A stretch of DNA of 64,000 bases from Nocardia albiluteola (GTDB lineage: Bacteria; Actinomycetota; Actinomycetes; Mycobacteriales; Mycobacteriaceae). Shown here in pieces: positions 8,704 to 20,233 of the stretch. Both the position numbers and the translations under genes were made by a program. The stretch lies in assembly GCF_018860155.1 (NCBI RefSeq), contig NZ_JAHKNI010000001.1, positions 323,333 to 387,332 on the forward strand, given 5' to 3'. The notes beneath the pieces are model-generated. The model ran no database searches and was not told the origin of the DNA. It worked only from the letters and a program-made list of their open reading frames with translations. Positions within the stretch are counted from its first letter, which is position 1, and each line of letters starts with the position of its first letter.

Positions 8704-9501
8704 ATGAGCTACCCGTACGGCCAGCCCGGCTACGGCGGCGGGAATCCGCAGCAGCCGTATGGTCAGCAGCCCGGTTATCCACAGCAGCCGGGATATCCCC
8801 AGCAACCGAGTTATCCACAACAGCCCGGTTATCCACAGCAGCAGCCGGGTTTCGCGCAACAACCGGGGTCGCCCCAGCAACCGGGATATCCGCAGCCGTC
8901 CGGTTTTCCCCAGCAGCAGCCGGGTTTTCCCCAGCAGCCGGGATTTCCGCAACCCGGTAGCGCGCAACAGGCTGCCAGCGGCGGCACCGCGATCACCGCG
9001 AGCCTGCTAGCGATCGTCATGGCGCTCATCGGGATCGGCCTGATCGTCTTCACGATCCACGAGCTGAGCGTCGCTCAGGAGAATCTGGATGCCATCAAGA
9101 GCCAGCTCAGTTCGCTGGATTCGCAGAATGGCGGCACCGGGGTGTCGATGCCGCAGCAGAGCGTCGCCTCCGGCGACTACTACTTCGGTGCGGTGGTCGA
9201 GGGCCTGATCGCCCTGCTGTACATCCTCGCCGGCATCCTGCTGCTGAATCACAAGAACGCCGGCCGCATCATGCTGGTCATCCTGTCCGGCTTCGGCGCC
9301 TTCGGTGGCCTGATCGGGGCGATCGTGGGAATCGCCTCGGGCGTGGCCCTGTCCGCCGTCTTCGCCATCCCGGGCCTGCTGATCGCGGGCCTGATGCTCT
9401 TCCTGACCCTCTCCGGCTCCACCCGGCGCTGGTGCGAGGTCGGCCGTGCGCCCCAATTCCCGCAGCCCGCCTACGGCCAGCAGCCCCCGCGGCCGTTCTG
9501 A
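8704..9501 (+). CDS. Pro/Gln-rich membrane protein, MSYPYGQPG type
   Basis: A 265-residue protein. Residues 1-90 are a low-complexity tail built from repeated [13 protein letters not shown] units, encoded by visibly tandem DNA. Four hydrophobic segments follow: near residues 98-120 ([20 protein letters not shown]), 160-182 ([18 protein letters not shown]), 188-205 and 208-232. The C-terminus returns to [13 protein letters not shown]. Actinobacteria commonly carry small four-helix membrane proteins with such cytoplasmic Pro/Gln tails, mostly unassigned. The next gene starts with the same MSYPYGQPG and has the same layout, so the two are paralogues. No function can be assigned. Confidence 0.75.
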   Translation: MSYPYGQPGYGGGNPQQPYGQQPGYPQQPGYPQQPSYPQQPGYPQQQPGFAQQPGSPQQPGYPQPSGFPQQQPGFPQQPGFPQPGSAQQAASGGTAITASLLAIVMALIGIGLIVFTIHELSVAQENLDAIKSQLSSLDSQNGGTGVSMPQQSVASGDYYFGAVVEGLIALLYILAGILLLNHKNAGRIMLVILSGFGAFGGLIGAIVGIASGVALSAVFAIPGLLIAGLMLFLTLSGSTRRWCEVGRAPQFPQPAYGQQPPRPF

Positions 9502-9540
9502 CCCGAGGCCGAAAATTATCGGCGCACAATAATATTCACC

Positions 9541-9573
9541 TCGGCGGCCGCATCGCAGCGATGCGGCCGCCGA
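9541..9573 (+). terminator. Hairpin terminator after membrane-protein gene
   Basis: A perfect 16-bp inverted repeat pairs 9541-9556 with 9558-9573, 40 bp after the stop codon. The single unpaired centre base means a few pairs must open to form the loop. No clear T run follows. Confidence 0.65.
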
Positions 9574-9702
9574 GCTGTATATGGGACACGATGAGCCGGT
9601 TCGAATCTCGATGATCGTGCGCGAGTACGGGATTCGGTCGAATCACCGACCGCGCAACTGGCGGTGGTAGTGTCTCGCTCTCGGATAGGAAAGGGGAGGG
9701 CG

Positions 9703-10281
9703 ATGAGCTATCCGTATGGGCAGCCCGGAAATCCGAGCTCGGGGGGATCGTTCCACCATGGCTTCCCTCCGCAGGGCACCCCGCAGCCGGGAACTCGGGT
9801 ACCCAAACCCAGCGGAGGTACCGCCATTGCTGCGGGCGTCCTGGCGCTGATCCAGGGCATTGCCGTGTTCTGCTACGCCCTCGCCGGAGCCATCGGGACG
9901 TGGACCGATCGGCGCAATGGGGACTCGCTGACCGGTGACTATATTGCGCTGATCCTTGTTGGAACCCTCGCCGGCCTGCTTCTGGCCGGGGCAATCCTGC
10001 TGCTGATCAAGCAAAGAATTGGGCGCATTCTAGTGATCGCCATGCCGATCATTGTCTTGCTCGCAGCGTTGGGTGGAGTGGCGTACAGCCTCATCACCGA
10101 CCCCTCGGACGTCGCCAGCAACGTCTCGTTCTTCGTGGTCGTCCTCACCTTCGCGTTCACGTTGGAACTCACCACCATGTGCCTGGCGCTGACCAGTTCG
10201 GCCGGTCGCTGGGTGGCCTCCCGCACGACCGGCGCGGGCGTAGCCGACGGCTACGCCCCCCAACCCCAATACCCTTACTAA
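9703..10281 (+). CDS. Small four-helix membrane protein, MSYPYGQPG paralogue
   Basis: A protein of 192 residues that begins [15 protein letters not shown], the same opening as the gene 200 bp upstream but with a much shorter Pro-rich tail. The ATG at 9703 is chosen because AAGGGGAGG lies just upstream; the longer frame from 9664 has no such site. Four hydrophobic segments are visible (GVLALIQGIAVFCYALAGAI, IALILVGTLAGLLLAGAILL, ILVIAMPIIVLLAALGGVAY, FFVVVLTFAFTLELTTM). The function is unknown. Its 3' end lies only 10 bp from the convergent secreted-protein gene. Confidence 0.75.
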   Translation: MSYPYGQPGNPSSGGSFHHGFPPQGTPQPGTRVPKPSGGTAIAAGVLALIQGIAVFCYALAGAIGTWTDRRNGDSLTGDYIALILVGTLAGLLLAGAILLLIKQRIGRILVIAMPIIVLLAALGGVAYSLITDPSDVASNVSFFVVVLTFAFTLELTTMCLALTSSAGRWVASRTTGAGVADGYAPQPQYPY

Positions 10282-10291
10282 GGCCAGTAAT

Positions 10292-12962
<2,671 letters not shown>

Positions 12963-12990
12963 GCCCGAAACATCTTCCGCAGGAAGTGAT

Positions 12991-14964
12991 ATGACCGCAC
13001 AAGTGACGTTGGAACATACCGCGACCCCCACCCGCGCGATCTCGCTGCTGCAGCGGATCATCTTGCCGCGGCCGGGTGAGCCGCTCGACGTGCGCAAGCT
13101 GTACCTCGAGGAGTCCGAGACCAACTCCCGGCGCGCACACGCGATCTCGCGCACCTCGTTGTCGATCGGCGCCGAGTCCGAGGTGTCGTTCTGCACCTAC
13201 TTCAACGCCGTGCCCGCCAGCTACTGGCGGCGCTGGAGCGTACTGAACTCGGTGGTGCTGCGGCTGGAACTGTCCGGCCACGGCCGGGTGGACGTGTACC
13301 GCTCCAAGGCGGACGGCTCGCGAATCCACGTGCAGGGCCGCGAATTCGGAACCGGTTCGCTGGATTCCGCCGAGCTGACCGCGGAGCTCGCGGAGATGAC
13401 CACGACAGCAGTGGAATTCGAGGTGGAGCTGGCACCGTTCGAGGACGGCGGCTGGATCTGGTTCGACATCACCACCGATTCGGCGGTGCAGTTGCATCGC
13501 GGCGGCTGGTACGCGCCGATCGAGGCGCCGGGCGCGGGCAGCATCGCGGTCGGCATGCCGACCTTCAACCGCCCCGGCGACGCGGTGAAAACCATTGCGG
13601 CCCTTGGCTCGGATCCGCTGGTGCTGGAGAAGATCCGCGCGGTGATCATTCCCGACCAGGGCACCCGCAAGGTGGTGGACGAGCCCGGCTTCGCCGAGGC
13701 CGCCGCGCCGCTGGGCGATCGCCTGGCCATCCACGACCAGCCCAACCTGGGCGGTTCGGGCGGCTACAGCCGTGTGATGTACGAGGCGTTGAAGACCACC
13801 GACGCCGAGTACATCGTCTACATGGACGACGACATCGAGATCGAGCCGGACTGCATTCTGCGCGCGCTGGCCTTCTCGCGCTTCGCCCGTTCGCCGATCC
13901 TGACCGGTGGGCAGATGCTCAACCTGCAGGAGCGCTCGCACCTGCACGTCATGGGCGAGGTGGTGGACCGCTCGATCTTCATGTGGACCGCCGCCCCGAA
14001 CGTCGAATACGACCATGACTTCGCCAAGAACCCGCTGCGCGACCGCGACAACTCGAAGCTGTTGCACCGCCGCATCGATGTGGACTTCAACGGCTGGTGG
14101 ACCTGCGTCATCCCGCGCACCGTCGCCCAGGAGCTCGGCCAGCCGCTGCCGCTGTTCCTCAAGTGGGACGATGCCGAATACGGTTTGCGCGCAAGGGAAC
14201 ACGGCTACCCGACGGTCACCCTGCCGGGTGCGGCGGTCTGGCACATGGCCTGGTCCGACAAGGACGACGCGATCGACTGGCAGGCCTACTTCCACCTGCG
14301 CAACCGCCTGGTCGTGGCGTCGCTGCACCTGCCGAACGACGGCCGGCCGATGGTCGTCAACACCATCAAGGCCACCCTGAAACACCTGCTGTGCCTGGAG
14401 TATTCGACGGTCGCCATCCAGAACGAGGCGATCCGCGACTATCTGGCGGGTCCGGACAAGCTGTTCGGCCTGCTGCCGACCGCGCTGAGCAAGGTGCACG
14501 CGATGCGCAAGCAGTTCCCGGACGCGGTGATCCTGCCCTCGTCCACCGAACTGCCGCTGGCCTCGCACGCCGAGGTCGGCGCGGTGGGCGAGCCGGGCAA
14601 CCCGATCGCGAAGGTGGCGCGCCTGGGCAAGGGCATGCTGCACAACGTGCGCAAGGCCAACCCGAAGCACCACGAGATCCCGCAGCTGAACGTCCCCACC
14701 CTCGACGCGCGCTGGTTCCTGCTTTCGCAGGTCGACGGCGTCACCGTCACCACGGCCGACGGCCGTGGCGTGGTCTACCGCAAGCGCGACCCCCGCCAGG
14801 CCCTGGCGCTGTTCAAGGAGGCGATGCGGCTGCGGCGGGAGCTGGCCGAGCGCTTCCCCGAGGTCCGCAAGCAGTATCGTGCCGCACACGCGAAGCTGAC
14901 CAGCACCGCGGCCTGGGAGCAGGCCTTCGGGATCGCCCCGAGCACAGAGGAGACCAGGAAATGA
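12991..14964 (+). CDS. glfT2: Galactofuranosyltransferase GlfT2
   Basis: A GT-A type polymerase of 657 residues that adds alternating beta-1,5 and beta-1,6 galactofuranose units to the lipid-linked galactan primer. The metal-binding motif is MDDD with aspartates 279-281. The catalytic-domain signature WHMAWSDKDD carries His418 and the acidic pair. The N-terminal 170 residues form the beta-sandwich typical of GlfT2, and the C-terminal 170 residues the helical tetramerisation part. The length is close to the 637 residues of the mycobacterial enzyme. AGGAAG precedes the ATG. Its stop overlaps the start of the phosphatase gene by four bases, so translation is probably coupled. Confidence 0.96.
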   Translation: MTAQVTLEHTATPTRAISLLQRIILPRPGEPLDVRKLYLEESETNSRRAHAISRTSLSIGAESEVSFCTYFNAVPASYWRRWSVLNSVVLRLELSGHGRVDVYRSKADGSRIHVQGREFGTGSLDSAELTAELAEMTTTAVEFEVELAPFEDGGWIWFDITTDSAVQLHRGGWYAPIEAPGAGSIAVGMPTFNRPGDAVKTIAALGSDPLVLEKIRAVIIPDQGTRKVVDEPGFAEAAAPLGDRLAIHDQPNLGGSGGYSRVMYEALKTTDAEYIVYMDDDIEIEPDCILRALAFSRFARSPILTGGQMLNLQERSHLHVMGEVVDRSIFMWTAAPNVEYDHDFAKNPLRDRDNSKLLHRRIDVDFNGWWTCVIPRTVAQELGQPLPLFLKWDDAEYGLRAREHGYPTVTLPGAAVWHMAWSDKDDAIDWQAYFHLRNRLVVASLHLPNDGRPMVVNTIKATLKHLLCLEYSTVAIQNEAIRDYLAGPDKLFGLLPTALSKVHAMRKQFPDAVILPSSTELPLASHAEVGAVGEPGNPIAKVARLGKGMLHNVRKANPKHHEIPQLNVPTLDARWFLLSQVDGVTVTTADGRGVVYRKRDPRQALALFKEAMRLRRELAERFPEVRKQYRAAHAKLTSTAAWEQAFGIAPSTEETRK

Positions 14965-15557
14965 CAGCCACCGCCTCCGATGCGGCGGGCCACGCGCCCG
15001 GCTTGCACGTCGTGCCCGACCTGCAGGAGCGCTCGGCCGAGGTGAAGATCCTCAACGCCGTGCAGGGCACCATCGGCCGCGACCCGCGGGTGGTCGCCGC
15101 CGCGCGCGGGATGTCCCACTTCGGGGAGCACGCCCTGGGCTGGATGGCGATCGGCGCGCTGGGTGCGCTGGTCGACAAGCCACGGCGCCGGCAGTGGGCG
15201 GGCGTCGCGGTCGGCGCGTTCGGCTCGCACGCCGCGTCGGTCGTCATCAAGAGAATCGTCCGCCGCCCGCGCCCCCACGATCCGTCGGTGCAGGTCAACG
15301 TTTCTACGCCGAGCAAACTGAGTTTCCCGTCCTCGCACGCCACCTCGACCACGGCGGCGGCGGTGTTGCTCGGACGGCTGACCGGGCTACCCTTGCCTGC
15401 GGTGCTCGTGCCTCCGATGCTGCTCTCCCGGCTCGTCCTGGGAGTGCACTATCCCTCCGACGTGCTCGCCGGTTCTGCGTTGGGTGCCGCATCAGCCGCA
15501 GTAGTGCTAGCCGCCGAAAAGAGATCAAGTGACCGCACAGGAAAGAGCCCTCGCTGA
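14961..15557 (+). CDS. PAP2-family phosphatase (Rv3807-like)
   Basis: A small integral-membrane phosphatase of 198 residues. The three PAP2 motifs are visible: KRIVRRPRP, SFPSSHAT and SRLVLGVHYPSD, with the catalytic His in the second and the Arg/His/Asp set in the third. The Rv3807 orthologue is proposed to dephosphorylate decaprenyl-phosphoryl-5-phosphoribose, the product of the UbiA enzyme encoded next, giving the precursor that DprE1 oxidises. The start overlaps the glfT2 stop (ATGA), and the stop is one base before the ATG of the UbiA gene, so all three are probably one transcript. Confidence 0.93.
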   Translation: MTATASDAAGHAPGLHVVPDLQERSAEVKILNAVQGTIGRDPRVVAAARGMSHFGEHALGWMAIGALGALVDKPRRRQWAGVAVGAFGSHAASVVIKRIVRRPRPHDPSVQVNVSTPSKLSFPSSHATSTTAAAVLLGRLTGLPLPAVLVPPMLLSRLVLGVHYPSDVLAGSALGAASAAVVLAAEKRSSDRTGKSPR

Positions 15558-15558
15558 A

Positions 15559-16503
15559 ATGAGTGAAGAGCCGACCGGCACCGACCTCGACGACGCCGTC
15601 CTGAAGGGCCCGCCCAAGACACTGGTCGGGGGCCTGATCAAGACCATGCGGCCGCGTCAGTGGGTCAAGAACGTCCTGGTGCTGGCCGCGCCGCTGGCGG
15701 CGGGCAAGCTGCCCAACGGCACCTACGCGATCGCGGACGTGACCAGGGATTGGCACATCGGCATCGCCTTCGTGGTCTTCTGCATGGCGGCCTCGGGCAT
15801 CTATCTGATCAACGACGCCAAGGACGTGGAGGCGGACCGGGCGCACCCGACCAAGCGCTACCGCCCCATCGCCGCGGGTGTCGTGCCGGTGCATCTGGCC
15901 TATGCGCTGTCGGTCGTACTGCTGATCGGCTCGATCGCGGGCTCGTTCCTGGCGGCCTGGCAGCTGGCCATCACCATGGCGGTCTACATCGGTATCCAGC
16001 TGGCCTACTGCTTCGGGCTCAAGCACCAGGCGGTGCTGGATATCTGCATCGTGTCCTCGGGCTTCCTGCTGCGCGCGGTGGCCGGCGGTGCGGCGGCGAA
16101 TATCACGCTGTCCCAGTGGTTCCTGCTGATCATGGCGGTCGGCTCGCTGTTCATGGCGGCGGGCAAGCGCTACGCCGAACTGAAGATCGCCATGGACACC
16201 GGCGCGAAGATCCGCCGCTCGCTGCAGTACTACACGCCCACCTACCTGCGCTTCGTCTGGACGCTGTCGGCCACCGCGATGGTGGTGTTCTACGGCCTGT
16301 GGGCGTTCGAAACCGATCACAAGCACACCCAGTGGTTCGCCATCTCGATGATTCCGTTTACCATCGCAGTCCTGCGCTATGCGGTCGACGTCGATGGTGG
16401 CGAGGCCGGTGAACCGGAAGAGATCGCGCTGGGTGACCGCGTTTTGCAGTTCCTGGCCATCGCCTGGATCGGAGCGGTAGTTGTCGCTGTCTATCTCACC
16501 TGA
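15559..16503 (+). CDS. ubiA: Decaprenyl-phosphate phosphoribosyltransferase (UbiA family)
   Basis: A polytopic membrane enzyme that transfers 5-phosphoribose from PRPP to decaprenyl phosphate, the first committed step to the arabinose donor. UbiA-fold motifs are clear: MRPRQWVKNVLVLAAPLA at the N-terminus, the first Asp motif NDAKDVEADRAHPTKRYRP, and a second motif around YCFGLKHQAVLD. About nine membrane helices are predicted. I prefer the ATG at 15559 (314 residues) because it aligns with the short N-terminus of Rv3806; a GTG at 15529 overlapping the phosphatase gene is possible and has a purine-rich stretch upstream. The gene is followed directly by aftB. Confidence 0.95.
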   Translation: MSEEPTGTDLDDAVLKGPPKTLVGGLIKTMRPRQWVKNVLVLAAPLAAGKLPNGTYAIADVTRDWHIGIAFVVFCMAASGIYLINDAKDVEADRAHPTKRYRPIAAGVVPVHLAYALSVVLLIGSIAGSFLAAWQLAITMAVYIGIQLAYCFGLKHQAVLDICIVSSGFLLRAVAGGAAANITLSQWFLLIMAVGSLFMAAGKRYAELKIAMDTGAKIRRSLQYYTPTYLRFVWTLSATAMVVFYGLWAFETDHKHTQWFAISMIPFTIAVLRYAVDVDGGEAGEPEEIALGDRVLQFLAIAWIGAVVVAVYLT

Positions 16504-16507
16504 CGAG

Positions 16508-18556
16508 ATGCTGGCAGACGGGGGAGAGCGGGAGGGTGCGGAGGTATCGGGCGATATGCCCGAGCGCGCCCGACTACGAGATCCCGCCCAGCGCTTCGCG
16601 CTGGCCTCCCGAGCCGTACTCGCCGGTGGGATCGTCGCGACGATCGTCACCTTCGCCTGCGGCGCCTGGGCGCGCCGCTGGATCGCCGACGACGGCTTGA
16701 TCGTGTTGCGCACGGTGCGCAACCTGATGGCCGGAAACGGCCCGGTCTTCAACGCGGGTGAGCGGGTGGAGACCAACACCAGCGCCGCGTGGACCTACGT
16801 GATCTGGTTCTTCGGCTGGATCACCCACGCCAGGCTCGAGTACGTGAGTCTGTTTACCGCGTTGGCGCTTTCGCTCCTGGCGGTGCTGTTCGCCATGCTC
16901 GGCGCGGCGCGGCTGTGGGGCGGCGCGACCGCACAACTGCTGCTGCCCGCGGGCGCGATCGTCTATATCGCGGTGCCCCCGGCGCGCGACTTCGCCACCT
17001 CCGGCCTGGAGAACTGCCTGGTCATCTTCTGGCTGGGCGTGTTGTGGTACCTGCTGATTCGCTGGAGCCAGGCCGAAAGGGCGCGGCTGGCACTGCTTTT
17101 CGGGCTGGTGTTCTGGGCCGGGCTGTGCTGGGTGGTGCGCCCGGAGATGACCATGCTGGGCGGGCTGGCGCTGGCGCTGGTGTTCCTCGCCCCGATGCCG
17201 GCCTCCCGGGTGGGGCCGATCGTGTTGCGCGCGTGCACCGTTGTGGTCGGGGGCGCGGTTCCGCTGGGTTATCAGATCTGGCGGATGGGCTACTACGGCC
17301 TGATGGTCCCCAATACCGCGATCGCCAAGGAGGCCAGCGGCAACAAGTGGGGCCAGGGTTTCAAGTACGTCTGGGACCTGACCGGGCCGTACTACCTGTG
17401 GGCGCCGCTGCTGATCCTGGCGGTGGTCGCGGTGCCGCTCGTGCGGTCGCGGCGGGCCGAAAGTGCGCTGCAGCAGCCGGAAATCGTGCCGGCGGAGGCC
17501 GATGACGCTGCGGCGCAGTCGGATGCGTCCGGCGCGGGGTCGCGCAACGCCGTGACACGCTGGCTCGCGCGGATCCTGGGGCTGCGCCACCAGCTGCGCA
17601 CCCCGCGCGCGGTCGTCGTGCTGATACTCGTCGGCGCGCTGCTGAACATCGTCTTCGAGCTGAAGGTCGGCGGCGATTTCATGCACGGCCGGCAGCTGCT
17701 GCCCGCGCTCTACATGCTGATGCTGCCGGTGTCGGTGCTGCCGGTCTGGCGGTTCGGCACGGTCGGGCAGGCCCGCGCGGGCCTGACGAGCGCGGCCTGG
17801 GCGCTGGCGCTTCCGGTGCTGTGGCTGGCCATGATCGGCTGGGCGCTGGTCGCGGCGAACACCACCGGCAACAAGGCCGGTGGCGGGGTCAGCGCGGACG
17901 GCATCGTCGACGAGCGCATCTTCTACGTCTTGAACGGCGGCCACGACCATCCGATCCTGGCCGAGGACTACCTCGACTATCCGCGGATGCGGGCGATGGT
18001 CCAGGACATCGAGGACTCCCCGAACGGCGGCGTGCTGCTGAACTCCCCCTCGTTCACGTTCTGGTACATCGCCCCGCCACCGCTGCCGATCCCGGCGGGC
18101 GGATACCCGCACGCGGTCTACTTCCTGAACCTCGGCATGACCAGCATGAATGTGCCGCTGGACGTGAAGGTCATCGATCAGGAGGGGTTGGCGTATCCGC
18201 TGGCCGCCCACACCGACCGCCTCGCCGACGGGCGCATCGGCCACGACAAGGACCTCTACCCGGACTGGGTGGTGGCCGACAGCGGCATGGTCGATCAGCA
18301 TCCGTGGATGCCCTGGTACATGGACGAGCGCTGGGTCAGGCAGGCGCGCACCGCGATCGCCTGCCCGGAGACCCAGGCGATGCTCGCGTCCTCGCGGGGC
18401 CCGCTGACGTTCGACCGCTTCAAGCACAATCTGCTTCAGGCCTACGCCTTCACCAAGTACCGCACCGACCGCGTGCCCAAGTACGAGATCGAGCGCTGCC
18501 ACCTGGTCGATCCGGCCCCGCCTCCGCCTCCGCCGGCGCTGGCCCCGCCCAAGTAG
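16508..18556 (+). CDS. aftB: Arabinofuranosyltransferase AftB
   Basis: A GT-C membrane glycosyltransferase that adds the terminal beta-1,2 arabinofuranose, the site to which mycolates are later attached. With the ATG at 16508 it has 682 residues. The GT-C aspartate pair is at residues 61-62 (ADDGLIVLRTVRNL) in the first outer loop, followed by many hydrophobic segments and an outside C-terminal domain (TFWYIAPPPLPIPAGGYP). The start is uncertain: no strong ribosome-binding site precedes 16508, and an ATG at 16556 also fits. The Pro-rich end (APPPPPPALAPPK) and the charged insert near residues 320-350 make it longer than the 627-residue mycobacterial protein. It lies five bases after the UbiA gene. 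Confidence 0.93.
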   Translation: MLADGGEREGAEVSGDMPERARLRDPAQRFALASRAVLAGGIVATIVTFACGAWARRWIADDGLIVLRTVRNLMAGNGPVFNAGERVETNTSAAWTYVIWFFGWITHARLEYVSLFTALALSLLAVLFAMLGAARLWGGATAQLLLPAGAIVYIAVPPARDFATSGLENCLVIFWLGVLWYLLIRWSQAERARLALLFGLVFWAGLCWVVRPEMTMLGGLALALVFLAPMPASRVGPIVLRACTVVVGGAVPLGYQIWRMGYYGLMVPNTAIAKEASGNKWGQGFKYVWDLTGPYYLWAPLLILAVVAVPLVRSRRAESALQQPEIVPAEADDAAAQSDASGAGSRNAVTRWLARILGLRHQLRTPRAVVVLILVGALLNIVFELKVGGDFMHGRQLLPALYMLMLPVSVLPVWRFGTVGQARAGLTSAAWALALPVLWLAMIGWALVAANTTGNKAGGGVSADGIVDERIFYVLNGGHDHPILAEDYLDYPRMRAMVQDIEDSPNGGVLLNSPSFTFWYIAPPPLPIPAGGYPHAVYFLNLGMTSMNVPLDVKVIDQEGLAYPLAAHTDRLADGRIGHDKDLYPDWVVADSGMVDQHPWMPWYMDERWVRQARTAIACPETQAMLASSRGPLTFDRFKHNLLQAYAFTKYRTDRVPKYEIERCHLVDPAPPPPPPALAPPK

Positions 18557-18893
18557 GGCCTGGGCCGGTGCTACCCCGGCTTGCTGTGACGTAGCTGTGT
18601 ATTTTCGCCGACCAGCCCCCGATCCCGCGTCGGATCGGGCAGGCTGGACCGGCCCGGAGTCGTGGTTGTCGCCGCGCTTTCCGTAGGTCGCGGTTCCGGG
18701 TCGTGTGACGTGGTCGTTACCGGCTCTAAACTGCGTTTTCCGCCACTTCGTCTCATTTTGGTAACGTCCGGGTATCGTGCTCACGATAAGCTCAGCGAGT
18801 ACTTCCGCCTCGGCGGTTGCGCATTTGGCGTACCCCGGGGCGGCCCGCAAGGAGCGGCCGAGCCCGGCCGCACAACGAAAGGCCGAACAGAAT
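18557..18893. other. Intergenic region ahead of mycolyltransferase cluster
   Basis: This 337-bp gap separates aftB from the first mycolyltransferase. It holds a small hairpin (8-bp stem, 18618-18625 with 18632-18639, 6-base loop) that may end the aftB transcript. Farther on, CGTTACC (18715-18721) and its complement GGTAACG (18760-18766) form a widely spaced inverted pair, and TATCGT near 18774 could be a -10 element. I see no gene in it. Confidence 0.45.
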
Positions 18894-20024
18894 ATGCGAG
18901 GCGTGACTGTGCGTTGGGCGCAGGAAAGACGTCGGAGACGGTCGCTTCAGCAGGGTACGCAACGGCGGACCTGGATGAAGCGAACCGCGCTCGGAGTGGC
19001 GCTGGCGACCGTGCTGGGTATGTCGCTGGCCGAGGCCGGCGGGGCAACCGCCGCGTTCACCCCGACCGGATTCGACTTCTGGGTCAATTCCCCGGTGATG
19101 GGCCCGATCAAGTCGCGGATCTTCCGCGCCGCCGATGGCAACACCGACCGCGTGGTCTACGCGCTCGACGGCGAGCGCGCCGGTCTGGATCTGTCAGGGT
19201 GGGAGATCAACACCGACGTCGCCAACGCCCTGACCAGGGCGAACATCAATGTGGTCATGCCGATCGGCGGCCAGTCCAGCTTCTACATGGACTGGAACGC
19301 GCCGAGCGCCTTCCTGGGGATTCCGCCGCAGGCGGGCTCGTCGGGGTCGGCCTCGGGGTCGAACAGCCTGTCCGCGGCCACCGGTTCGTCCTCCGGATCG
19401 GGCGCGCTGCAGATCTTCGACCAGGGGCCGGGCAAGAGCTACCGGTACGACTGGGACACCTTCGTCCACCGCGACCTGCGCGATGCGCTGCACGACCGGC
19501 TGGGCTTCCGGAACAATCACAACGGCGCCTTCGGCCTGTCCATGGGCGGCAGCGCGGCCCTCACGCTGGCGGCGCACCATCCGGATCAGTTCAATTACGC
19601 CGGAGCATTCTCGGGCTACCTGAACATCTCCGCGCCCGGCATGCGCGAGGCGCTGCGCGTGGCGATGATCGACGCCGGCGGGTACAACATCGACTCGATG
19701 GCGCCGCCGTGGAGCGCGAAGTGGTACTACATGGACCCGTTCGTCTTCGCGCCGATGCTCAAGGCCAACAACACCCGGCTCTGGGTCGCCGCGGCCAGCG
19801 GCCTGCCCGGCGCGGGCGATGTGAACAACGCGATGGATGTCATCCAGGGTTCGCCGCTCGAGACGCTGGCGCTGGCCAACACCCGGGCCTTCCAGTTGCG
19901 GATGCTGAGCCTGGGAGCGAGCAACGCCACCTATGACTTCCCGGCGTTCGGCGTGCACAACTGGCACAACTGGGAGGCCGAGGTCGACAAGATGATCCCG
20001 GACCTCTCGGCGCACATCGGCTGA
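18894..20024 (+). CDS. Mycolyltransferase (antigen 85 family), copy 1
   Basis: A secreted alpha/beta hydrolase of 376 residues that transfers mycolyl groups between trehalose monomycolate and arabinogalactan or trehalose. It starts at the ATG at 18894, with an Arg-rich n-region and signal segment (ALGVALATVLGMSLAEAGG). The catalytic triad is visible: Ser216 (FGLSMGGSAAL), Glu323 (SPLETLALANTRAFQ) and His355 (FGVHNWHNWE). The substrate-side motif INVVMPIGGQSSFYMDWN is intact. An extra Ser/Gly-rich insert (about residues 145-170) lies between that motif and the YRYDWDTF segment and is shorter in copy 2. A strong terminator follows, so it is probably expressed alone. Confidence 0.94.
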   Translation: MRGVTVRWAQERRRRRSLQQGTQRRTWMKRTALGVALATVLGMSLAEAGGATAAFTPTGFDFWVNSPVMGPIKSRIFRAADGNTDRVVYALDGERAGLDLSGWEINTDVANALTRANINVVMPIGGQSSFYMDWNAPSAFLGIPPQAGSSGSASGSNSLSAATGSSSGSGALQIFDQGPGKSYRYDWDTFVHRDLRDALHDRLGFRNNHNGAFGLSMGGSAALTLAAHHPDQFNYAGAFSGYLNISAPGMREALRVAMIDAGGYNIDSMAPPWSAKWYYMDPFVFAPMLKANNTRLWVAAASGLPGAGDVNNAMDVIQGSPLETLALANTRAFQLRMLSLGASNATYDFPAFGVHNWHNWEAEVDKMIPDLSAHIG

Positions 20025-20050
20025 TCGTCCCGGCGATCGCCGGCAGCGCG

Positions 20051-20085
20051 AAAACCCGCAGTGATTCTCGTCACTGCGGGTTTTT
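20051..20085 (+). terminator. Rho-independent terminator after mycolyltransferase 1
   Basis: A perfect 14-bp stem pairs 20051-20064 with 20071-20084 around a 6-base loop, ending in a run of five T. This is the most classic intrinsic terminator of the window. Confidence 0.9.
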
Positions 20086-20233
20086 GCTGCAAATTCGCTG
20101 TTGTTATCGAGACACGGCCTCCGACTTGCCGGTGTCGCTGATCACTCTTCGGGATAATTCGGGAGTTGAATGACCCCGGTGCCGGTCCGCAGGGTTAGTG
20201 CGGGCCGGGTGTCCGAGCGAAAGGCGATGCCCG

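Noticed and set aside
8740..8960. CRISPR-like array in the repetitive Pro/Gln region
   Set aside because: The short repeats are in-frame codon repeats of a protein tail with no unique spacers and no cas genes nearby.
15529..15558. GTG at 15529 as start of the UbiA gene
   Set aside because: Possible, but the ATG at 15559 matches the short N-terminus of the mycobacterial enzyme and follows the phosphatase stop by one base; noted as an alternative.
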